A stretch of DNA of 64,000 bases from Micrococcales bacterium 72-143. Lineage in GTDB: Bacteria; Actinomycetota; Actinomycetes; Actinomycetales; Microbacteriaceae. The notes below the pieces were generated by a model that was not told the DNA's origin, did not search any database, and saw only the letters and a program-made list of their open reading frames with translations. The translations under genes were made by a program, and so were the position numbers. The stretch is taken from contig MKVM01000005.1 in the NCBI GenBank assembly GCA_001898835.1, forward strand, positions 930,001 through 994,000, in the 5' to 3' direction. Positions within the stretch are counted from its first letter, which is position 1. Each line of letters opens with the position of its first letter. This document shows, piece by piece, positions 33,503-40,198 of the stretch.

Positions 33503-34222
33503 ATGTCTCTCGCCACCCTCGACACCCTCCGTCCCCCGACCCGTCCCTACCCCGTGCCCCGCGCCGTGGAGCAGCAGGCTCCCGAGGCGGAGCGCCCCCG
33601 CATCCGCGCCGTGCCCGACGGCACCGAGGCCCGAGGCTTCGCCCTCTACGTGGGCGTCGACGAGCTCAAGGCCGCGACCGCGGGCGTCTCGCTCCCGCAA
33701 CTCGTGGAGGCCATCAAGCGCACCGTCGCCGAGCTCGTGCCCGACGCCGAGACCTACGCAGCCGTGGCGCTCGCCCCGCGCGGAGCGGGCGGCCGCGACG
33801 TCGAGGTCGTGCGCCTCGCCCTCCAGGACCCGGCCGCGCTCGCCAAGCACCGCCAGTCCGCCACGCCCGCCGAGGCGCCCGAGCCGAAGGGGGGCGTCGT
33901 CATCGACATCTCCCGCAAGCGCGTGCAGCTCGACGGCGAGGTGGCACCGCTCACCTACAAGGAGTTCGAGCTGCTGCAGTTCCTCGTGCTGCGCGAGGGC
34001 CGCACGATCGACCGGCACGAGATCATCTCGACGCTGTGGGCGGATGGCGGCGACGAGGTGCCGAACGAGCGCACCATCGACGTGCACGTGCGGCGCCTGC
34101 GCTCCAAGCTCGGCGCCTACGAGGACATCGTGCGCACGGTGCGCGGCTCGGGCTACCGCTTCGACCGCCACGCGGACGTCACCATCCGCTGGGCGTCGAC
34201 GCCGTCGCCCGACGTGTTCTGA
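33503..34222 (+). CDS. Orphan winged-helix (OmpR/PhoB-type) DNA-binding protein
   Basis: A 239-residue protein whose carboxy-terminal third (about residues 135-235) is a complete OmpR/PhoB-type winged helix: APLTYKEFELLQFLVLREGR, ISTLWADGG, NERTIDVHVRRLRSKLG, VRTVRGSGYRF. There is no receiver domain. Instead residues 40-120 form an unfamiliar alpha-beta region (ARGFALYVGVDELKAATAGV), so it is not a normal response regulator. I chose the ATG at 33503 because AAGGA precedes it. An ATG at 33383 would add 40 low-complexity residues. It is preceded by the Cys-rich leader frame, which suggests control by sulfur amino acid supply. Confidence 0.82.
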   Translation: MSLATLDTLRPPTRPYPVPRAVEQQAPEAERPRIRAVPDGTEARGFALYVGVDELKAATAGVSLPQLVEAIKRTVAELVPDAETYAAVALAPRGAGGRDVEVVRLALQDPAALAKHRQSATPAEAPEPKGGVVIDISRKRVQLDGEVAPLTYKEFELLQFLVLREGRTIDRHEIISTLWADGGDEVPNERTIDVHVRRLRSKLGAYEDIVRTVRGSGYRFDRHADVTIRWASTPSPDVF

Positions 34223-34280
34223 CGCGGGCCGCGCGGCGGCGCGTCGCTAGGCTGGGGTCTCCGCCGCGAGGAGGCACCGG

Positions 34281-34949
34281 ATGTGGGACCTGATCGGCGA
34301 GCTCGTCGCCTTCGCGCTCGTGGTCGCGGCGAGTCCGCTGCCCGTCATCGCCGTGCTGCTGCTGCTCGCCGGGCCCCCCGGGCTGCGGGGCGGTGCCCTG
34401 TTCGCCCTCGCGCGGGTCGTCGCCCTCGCCGCGGTCGTCGCGCTGAGCGCACTCCTCGCCGAGCTCGTCGACGACGCGGCGGAGTCCACCTGGCCCGCGG
34501 CCGGCATCCGGATCGTGCTCGGGCTCGTGCTCGTAGGCGCGGCCGTGCGGAAGTGGCTGAGGCGCCCGCGCGGGTCGGACGCCGAGGAGCTGCCCGGCTG
34601 GATGCGCGCGATCGACGGCGTGGGCGCGGCGGGCGCGCTGCGGCTCGGCATGCTCGTCACCGTCGCCAACCCGAAGGAGCTCGCGATGGCGGCGGGTGCC
34701 GGGCTCGCCCTCGGCGGAGCGATGGCGCCCCTCGGCGAGGTCGCCGTCGCGGGACTCGTCTTCCTCGTGCTCGCGACGCTCGGCGCGACGCTGCCGGTGC
34801 TCGTCCGGGCCATCGGCGGCACGCGCGCGGCGGCGGGCCTCGCGGACGCGCGCGACTGGTTCGTGCGCAACAACGCCACCCTGATCGCGATCGTGCTGCT
34901 CGCGATCGGCGCACTGCTCATCGGCGGCGGGATCGGCGAGCTGGGCTGA
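34281..34949 (+). CDS. GAP (LysE-like) family membrane protein
   Basis: A 222-residue protein with six hydrophobic segments resembling the GAP/Sap group of LysE-type exporters, known in mycobacteria for moving glycolipids or sulfolipid precursors to the cell surface. ASPLPVIAVLLLLAGPPGLRGG at the start and MLVTVANPKELAMAAGAGL in the fourth helix are typical. GAGGAGG lies upstream of the ATG and TAGGCT at 34248-34253 gives a short leader. The substrate is unknown. Confidence 0.78.
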   Translation: MWDLIGELVAFALVVAASPLPVIAVLLLLAGPPGLRGGALFALARVVALAAVVALSALLAELVDDAAESTWPAAGIRIVLGLVLVGAAVRKWLRRPRGSDAEELPGWMRAIDGVGAAGALRLGMLVTVANPKELAMAAGAGLALGGAMAPLGEVAVAGLVFLVLATLGATLPVLVRAIGGTRAAAGLADARDWFVRNNATLIAIVLLAIGALLIGGGIGELG

Positions 34950-34981
34950 GCGGTGTCGGCGGCGCGGCGTAGCGTCGGCGC

Positions 34982-35668
34982 ATGGACGTCATCCTGGTTC
35001 CCGGTTTCTGGCTGCGCGGCGAGTCGTGGGATGAGGTGGTGCCTGTCGTCGAAGCGGCGGGCCACCGTGCGCATCCGCTCACCCGGCCGGGGCTCGCCGA
35101 GGGTGACGATGCGGCATCCGTCACCCTCGCCGAGCAGGTGGAGGCGATCGTCGCCGCGATCGACGCGACCGAGGGGCCCGTCGTGCTCGTCGGGCACTCG
35201 GGCGGCGGGCCGCTCGTCTACGCGGCCGCGGAGCAGCGCCTCGACCGGGTCGCCCGCATCGTCTACGTCGACACCTGGCCGCTCCCGGACGGCACGGCCA
35301 ACAACGCCGAGCTGCCGGTCGTCGACGGCGCCGTCCCGCTGCCCGAGTGGTCGACATTCGACGAGGCCGAGCTGCGCGACCTCGACGAGGCCGCGCGTGA
35401 GCGCTTCCGCGAGCGGGCGGTGCCCGAGCCCGCCGTGACCGCCCGGGATCCGCAGGTGCTGCACGACGATCGTCGGCGCGGCATCCCCACGACGCTCATC
35501 GCGAGCTCGCACAGCGAGGCCGAGTACCGCGAGTGGTTCGAGAGCCCGTTCTTCGCCGAGCTTGTGGCGCTCGAGGACGTGACGTGGGTCGAGCTGCCGA
35601 CCGGCCACTGGCCGCAGTTCACGCGGCCGCGCGAGCTGGGCGAGGCGATCGTCGCGGCGATCAGCTGA
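34982..35668 (+). CDS. Alpha/beta hydrolase
   Basis: Alpha/beta-hydrolase-fold protein of 228 residues. The nucleophile elbow is VVLVGHSGGGPLVY near residue 64 and the catalytic histidine is in ELPTGHWPQFTRP near residue 208. The oxyanion region VPGFWLRGESW near the start matches esterases of the salicylate methylesterase/HNL-like group. The substrate is unknown. TAGCGT at 34970-34975 ends six bases before the ATG, so it is probably leaderless. Confidence 0.82.
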   Translation: MDVILVPGFWLRGESWDEVVPVVEAAGHRAHPLTRPGLAEGDDAASVTLAEQVEAIVAAIDATEGPVVLVGHSGGGPLVYAAAEQRLDRVARIVYVDTWPLPDGTANNAELPVVDGAVPLPEWSTFDEAELRDLDEAARERFRERAVPEPAVTARDPQVLHDDRRRGIPTTLIASSHSEAEYREWFESPFFAELVALEDVTWVELPTGHWPQFTRPRELGEAIVAAIS

Positions 35669-35781
35669 GACGGCTTCGCGGCCGCCGGGACCTTCGTCCG
35701 TTCCGCCATCCCGCAGCTCGGCATAGCGTCGTGGTGGCGACGGCGAGACGCGCCGCTCCGCCACGGAAGGGTGTGGGTGCC

Positions 35782-36870
35782 ATGAAGGCAGCGCGCTACT
35801 ACGGGCCGCGGGACGTGCGGATCGAGGAGGTTCCCGAGCCGGAGCTGCGCGCCGGCGCGGTCGCGATCGATGTCGCCTTCTGCGGGATCTGCGGAAGCGA
35901 TCTGCACGAGTACCTGGACGGGCCGATCTTCGTGCCGCCGAAGGGGCACCCGCATCCGCTGTCCCACGAGGAGGCGCCCGTGACGCTCGGCCACGAGTTC
36001 TCCGGAATCGTGAGCGCGGTCGGCGACGGCGTCACGAAGGTGAAGCCCGGTGATCCGGTCGTGGTCGAGCCGTACTTCGTGTGCGGCGAGTGCGCCCAGT
36101 GCCGGGCCGGCAACTACCACCTGTGCGACAAGATGGGCTTCATCGGCCTCTCGGGAGGCGGTGGCGGTCTCAGTTCGAAGGTCGTCGTCGACGAGCGCTG
36201 GGTGCACCCGGTCGGCGACATCCCCCTCGACCAGGCAGCCCTGATCGAGCCGCTCGCGGTCGGGCACCACGCCTACGTGCGCTCGGGGGCGAAGGCTGGA
36301 GACGTGGCGCTCGTCGGCGGGGCGGGACCGATCGGCCTTCTCCTCGCGGCCGTGCTGAAGGCGGAGGGCGTGACCGTGATCATGTCGGAGCTCAGCGAGG
36401 CGCGCAAGCACAAGGCGCGTGAGACCGGCGTCGCCGACTACGTCATCGATCCGAGCCAGGAGGACGTCGCGGCACGCGTGCGCGAGCTGACCGGCGGTGT
36501 CGGCGCCGATGTCGCCTTCGAGTGCACGAGTGTGAACGCGGTGCTCGACCAGCTGTTCGACGCGGTGAAGCCGGCAGGGGTGATCGTCAACGTGTCGATC
36601 TGGGGTCACCCGGCGACGATCGACATGCAGAAGCTCGTGCTCAAGGAGATCGACCTCCGCGGCACGATCGCGTACGTGAACGACCATCCGGCGACCATCG
36701 CGCTGGTGCAGGAGGGCAGGATCGACCTCGCCCCGTTCATCACGGCGCGCATCCCGCTCGATCGGCTGGTCGAGGACGGCTTCGACACGCTCATCCACCG
36801 CAACGAGACCGCGGTGAAGATCCTCGTCGAGGAGCCCGCGGGCGTGGCTGCGCTCGGGAAGCTCAGCTGA
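35782..36870 (+). CDS. Zinc-dependent 2,3-butanediol dehydrogenase-like enzyme
   Basis: Medium-chain alcohol dehydrogenase of 362 residues. The catalytic zinc site is CGICGSDLHEY (near residue 34) with GHEFSG near 70; the structural zinc site has all four cysteines in CGECAQCRAGNYHLC near 96; the NAD-binding turn is LVGGAGPIGLLL near 175. HEYLDGPIFVPPKGHPHP is characteristic of (R,R)-butanediol dehydrogenases. It has a leader of roughly 50 bases with GGAAGG before the ATG. The stop overlaps the convergent DMT transporter gene by eight bases. Confidence 0.88.
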   Translation: MKAARYYGPRDVRIEEVPEPELRAGAVAIDVAFCGICGSDLHEYLDGPIFVPPKGHPHPLSHEEAPVTLGHEFSGIVSAVGDGVTKVKPGDPVVVEPYFVCGECAQCRAGNYHLCDKMGFIGLSGGGGGLSSKVVVDERWVHPVGDIPLDQAALIEPLAVGHHAYVRSGAKAGDVALVGGAGPIGLLLAAVLKAEGVTVIMSELSEARKHKARETGVADYVIDPSQEDVAARVRELTGGVGADVAFECTSVNAVLDQLFDAVKPAGVIVNVSIWGHPATIDMQKLVLKEIDLRGTIAYVNDHPATIALVQEGRIDLAPFITARIPLDRLVEDGFDTLIHRNETAVKILVEEPAGVAALGKLS

Positions 36871-37732
36871 GACGGGGGCGCCCGCGGCGGGCGGGGAGCT
36901 GACCGGCGAGGATCCCGCCGAGCACGAGCACGATGCCGAGCAGCTGCGCGAGCGCGAGGGACTCGCCGCCCGCGAGCACGCCGAGCAGCACCCCGGTGAC
37001 GGGATTCAGCAGCCCGATCACCCCCACGGCGCCGGCGCTCAGGCGCTGGAGGCCGAAGAACCAGGCGACGTTCGCGAGCGCGGTCCCGATGAGGGTCACG
37101 AAGGCGAGCCCCGCCCATCCGCTCGCGTCGAGGGCGGGCGGGGCCCCCTCCACGACCAGCGCGACGACGAGCAGCATCCCGCCGCCGAAGAGCAGCTGCC
37201 AGGCGCTCGCCATGACGGGCCGCGCCGTGCCGCCCCAGCGCCGGGTGAGCACGTAGCCGAGCGAGGAGGAGACGAGGCCTGCGGCGGATGCGGCGACGCC
37301 CCATCCGTCGATCGCGCCGATGCCGCCCGCGACGAGCAGCAGCACCCCCAGGATGCCGACGACGGCACCCGCGACGACCCGCACCGCGGGACGCTGGCCG
37401 AGGAGCGCCCAGGCGAAGGCCGCGAGCACGAGCGGGGATGCCGCCATGATCGAGGAGGCCACGCTCGTCGGCAGCAGCTGGGCGGCGATGTAGAGCAGCA
37501 GGAAGAAGCCGCCGACGTTGAGCAGGCCGAGCAGGGCGGTGCGCGCCCACTCGCGACCATGGGGGCGCGCCCGGGCGATGAGCAGGAGTACGAGTCCGGC
37601 GGGCAGTGCGCGCAGGGCGGAGCCCCAGAGCGGGCTGTCGGCGGGGAGGGTGTGCTGCGTGACGAAGTAGGTCGCACCCCACGCGACGGGTGCGATCGCG
37701 GTGACGAGGGCTGCGCGCCAGTTGACTTCCAT
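36863..37732 (-). CDS. EamA/DMT family exporter
   Basis: Drug/metabolite transporter superfamily protein of 289 residues with ten predicted membrane helices in two EamA repeats (WGATYFVTQ near the start and GLVSSSLGYVLTRRW at the second repeat). Typical substrates are amino acids, sugars or drugs; none can be chosen. It is divergent from a MarR gene. TATTTT (reverse, 37740-37745) ends seven bases before the ATG inside a probable MarR operator. Confidence 0.85.
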   Translation of the reverse strand: MEVNWRAALVTAIAPVAWGATYFVTQHTLPADSPLWGSALRALPAGLVLLLIARARPHGREWARTALLGLLNVGGFFLLLYIAAQLLPTSVASSIMAASPLVLAAFAWALLGQRPAVRVVAGAVVGILGVLLLVAGGIGAIDGWGVAASAAGLVSSSLGYVLTRRWGGTARPVMASAWQLLFGGGMLLVVALVVEGAPPALDASGWAGLAFVTLIGTALANVAWFFGLQRLSAGAVGVIGLLNPVTGVLLGVLAGGESLALAQLLGIVLVLGGILAGQLPARRGRPRLS

Positions 37733-37768
37733 GGAAGATAAAATACCTGACACGGAAGATATTATTCC
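37733..37768. promoter_or_regulatory. Paired MarR operators covering two divergent leaderless promoters
   Basis: Two 15-base sites, GGAAGATAAAATACC (37733-37747) and GGAAGATATTATTCC (37754-37768), are 21 bases apart start to start, about two helical turns. The second is nearly palindromic. The first covers the -10 box of the DMT gene (TATTTT, reverse) and the second that of the MarR gene (TATTAT, 37760-37765), which ends six bases before its ATG. This AT-rich island stands out from its surroundings. Confidence 0.7.
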
Positions 37769-37771
37769 CGC

Positions 37772-38272
37772 ATGGCCCGAGATCACGTCGATCGCATCCA
37801 GGAGCAGTGGCGCACCGAGCGGCCCGACCTCGACCCCGCGCCCCAGGGCGTCATCGGCCGCCTGCACCGGCTCGCCGCCCACCTGCACGACGAGCTCGTG
37901 ACCGTCTACCGCGAGCACGGCCTCGGCGAGGGCGACTTCGACGTGCTCGCCTCGCTCCGCCGCGCGGGCGCGCCCTACGAGCTGCCGGCCGGCGAGCTGG
38001 CCGAGCACACCATGATCACGACGGGCGGCATGAGCAAGCGGCTCGACCGGCTCGAGCGGGCCGGCCTCATCGCGCGACGGGTCGACGCGGACGACGCCCG
38101 CGTGCGCCGCGTCGCCCTCACCGACCGCGGGCGGGCCGTGATCGACGCCGCCTTCGGCGACCACCTGCGCAACGAGGCGCGCCTGCTCGCCGAGCTCCCC
38201 GCATCCGATCGGCACGCGCTCGAACGGATCCTGCGCGACTGGCTCGTGCGGGTCGAGGGACCCGTCGACTGA
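37772..38272 (+). CDS. MarR family transcriptional regulator
   Basis: MarR-family regulator of 166 residues: DFDVLASLRRAGAPYELPAG, MITTGGMSKRLDRLERAGLI (recognition helix) and ARRVDADDARVRRVALTDRG (wing). It is divergent from the DMT exporter across two matching sites, so repression of the exporter and of itself, relieved by a small ligand, is the natural model. Confidence 0.9.
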   Translation: MARDHVDRIQEQWRTERPDLDPAPQGVIGRLHRLAAHLHDELVTVYREHGLGEGDFDVLASLRRAGAPYELPAGELAEHTMITTGGMSKRLDRLERAGLIARRVDADDARVRRVALTDRGRAVIDAAFGDHLRNEARLLAELPASDRHALERILRDWLVRVEGPVD

Positions 38273-38375
38273 CGTCGCGTATCACCGGGGCCGCGTGGCC
38301 CTCCTCGCAAGTAGCGGACGCACGCCCGCCGACGGCTCGACACTCGGCCGCCGCTCACGAGAGGAAGCCCCGATC

Positions 38376-39977
38376 ATGACCACGACGACACCCGCCAAGC
38401 GCCGAGCGGCATCCCGCTCCCGCGCCGGGCACACCACGGCGGAGGCCGCACGCCCCGCCCCCGAAGCGCAGCAGGACGAGGCGGAGACACTCGCCACGAC
38501 GGGCGCCCCCAACCCCTACGCCCTCGCCTCGCTCGTCGCAGGGCGCCGCATCGACTGGGATGGCGCGACGGACGCCCGCGGCGTCCTCGAGGACGTCTTC
38601 GACCTGCCCTACACCGAGATCATCGGCTCGGCCGAGTCGCCCCTGTTCTACGGCAGCACCTTCCGCGGCGGGCGGGCGACGCGCAAGCGCCCGGCGGCCC
38701 CGCCCACCCGCGGCGCCGACGACACCGACGACCGCGAGGACACCACGCCCGACGTCTCCCGCGCGCGGACCCTCGCGGACATCCTCGCGGCGCTCGGCCA
38801 GAAGAGCCCGGCCGACGTGCCCGTGCGCGGCGCCACCCTCACGCGCGACGGCGTCTTCGCCGAGATCGGGCGCACGGGCGACACGGCGAGCCGCTACGCG
38901 AAGCTGTTCGACCTCCGCGTGCTCGACGTGCTGTTCCCGCGGGAGCCCGGATACCACCCGCCGGGGTTCAGCTGGCAGGACACCGGCCGCTTCTACAACG
39001 AGACGACCGAGTTCTTCGACCCCGTGCAGGGGCAGGTGGCGGACTGCTACTTCATCGCCGCGATGTCGTCGGTCGCGTGGGCGAAGCCCTTCACGATCGC
39101 CGACCGCACCCGGGCGACGGCCGCCGCCCAGGACTCCTTCACCCACCAGGTGAGCTTCTTCGGCGGCAGCGGCGGCTACGGCTCGGGCGGCTGGGGCGCC
39201 GTGGAGGTGTCCGACCGCGTGCTCGTCGCATCCGGGGGCAGCACCTCGTACTACGCGCACTCCTCCGAAGGGGGCGAGATCTGGCCCGCCGTGTACGAGA
39301 AGGCGTTCGCGAAGTGGCGCTTCGGCACGGGCGACGACTTCCCCAGCATCCCGGATCTCGCGTGGGGCGACACGGTCGCCGCCTGCGTGTCGCTCACGGG
39401 CGGCAGCGGCTACTACCGCGGCCACTCGGGCATGACGGACGCGCAGCTGCTGACGCTCGTCAAGGCCCACAGCTCGGGCGGGCGCACGACGACGCCGATG
39501 GTGTGCTGGTCGTACGGGGCGGGCTCGCCGGAGGCGATCCGCGCCGCGAACGAGGCGGGGGTCGTGGCCTCCCACGCCTACTCGGTGCTCGGATGGATGC
39601 GCCGCTACGAGTGGGTGCCCCGCCTGCGCCTCGAGGTGGAGATCCCGCGCGTGATCCCCGAGTGGCACCTGCCGGGGCCCGACCCCGTGCTGGTGCGCGA
39701 CCTCGTGGCGGGCGCGACGCTCGACGAGCTCACCCGGGTGCGGGTGGACCTGCCGAGCGAGGTGTTCCAGCGCTACGAGCTGCGGCCCGTGGACTACGTC
39801 ATCGTGCGCAACCCGTGGGGCTCGACCCCCGGCACGGGCCCCTCCACCACGACGGGCGACTTCCGCGCGCGCGACGTGAGCTGGTGGCGCGACGTGCCCC
39901 TCGGCGCGAACGGCGTGTTCGCGATGGAGGTGGGCGCGTTCCGCCGGTACTTCGCCGGCACGGGCGGCGCCGACTGA
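38376..39977 (+). CDS. Calpain-like (C2 family) cysteine protease
   Basis: A 533-residue protein with a disordered amino end and a calpain-type protease core. The triad can be placed: Cys224 in GQVADCYFIAAMSSVAW, His400 in ASHAYSVLGW and Asn479 in YVIVRNPWGS. WPAVYEKAFAKW between them is the calpain WPxxxEKAYAK block. No EF hands or C2-like domain are present, so calcium control is not expected. No signal peptide is seen, so the enzyme should be cytosolic. GAGGAAG lies about ten bases before the ATG at 38376, which is preferred to an upstream in-frame ATG. The target is unknown. Confidence 0.8.
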   Translation: MTTTTPAKRRAASRSRAGHTTAEAARPAPEAQQDEAETLATTGAPNPYALASLVAGRRIDWDGATDARGVLEDVFDLPYTEIIGSAESPLFYGSTFRGGRATRKRPAAPPTRGADDTDDREDTTPDVSRARTLADILAALGQKSPADVPVRGATLTRDGVFAEIGRTGDTASRYAKLFDLRVLDVLFPREPGYHPPGFSWQDTGRFYNETTEFFDPVQGQVADCYFIAAMSSVAWAKPFTIADRTRATAAAQDSFTHQVSFFGGSGGYGSGGWGAVEVSDRVLVASGGSTSYYAHSSEGGEIWPAVYEKAFAKWRFGTGDDFPSIPDLAWGDTVAACVSLTGGSGYYRGHSGMTDAQLLTLVKAHSSGGRTTTPMVCWSYGAGSPEAIRAANEAGVVASHAYSVLGWMRRYEWVPRLRLEVEIPRVIPEWHLPGPDPVLVRDLVAGATLDELTRVRVDLPSEVFQRYELRPVDYVIVRNPWGSTPGTGPSTTTGDFRARDVSWWRDVPLGANGVFAMEVGAFRRYFAGTGGAD

Positions 39978-40029
39978 CCCGCGGCTCGGCGCCGATGGCG
40001 TCCTCACCACCGGCGCCGAGCCGCCTCCG

Positions 40030-40140
40030 AGAGAACTCGCAGAAAAATAACGCTTTGATAACTAGACAGCGTTACCTTCTCGTTATACATTCAGAGAGCT
40101 TGATTCGTTTGCTGTGGCGAACCAAGCGGAATGTGATTGC
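40030..40140. other. AT-rich intergenic island with inverted repeat
   Basis: This stretch between the calpain-like gene and the ATPase is far richer in A and T than anything else in the window. TAACGCT (40048-40054) and AGCGTTA (40068-40074) form an inverted repeat with a 13-base spacer. TAGACA (40063-40068) and TACATT (40086-40091) are spaced by 17 bases, a good plus-strand promoter with no protein gene after it. Confidence 0.6.
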
Positions 40141-40196
40141 AGGACACTCTTGGTGCAAGGGAGAAGGCCGGCCGCTCGCCTCTGCGGCCGGCCTTC
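40098..40196 (+). ncRNA. Candidate small RNA (about 100 bases)
   Basis: From the predicted start near 40098 the transcript would fold ACCAAG (40121-40126) with CTTGGT (40149-40154) and then end in the strong hairpin at 40163-40196. No reading frame of note lies inside. The evidence is promoter, fold and terminator in a row; the hairpin alone could equally serve the ATPase gene on the other strand. Confidence 0.35.
40163..40196. terminator. Strong intrinsic terminator hairpin
   Basis: GAAGGCCGGCCGC and GCGGCCGGCCTTC form a perfect 13-base stem with an eight-base loop, two bases after the ATPase stop codon (minus strand). It can stop transcripts from both directions. There is no clear U-tract. 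Confidence 0.85.
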
Positions 40197-40198
40197 AA

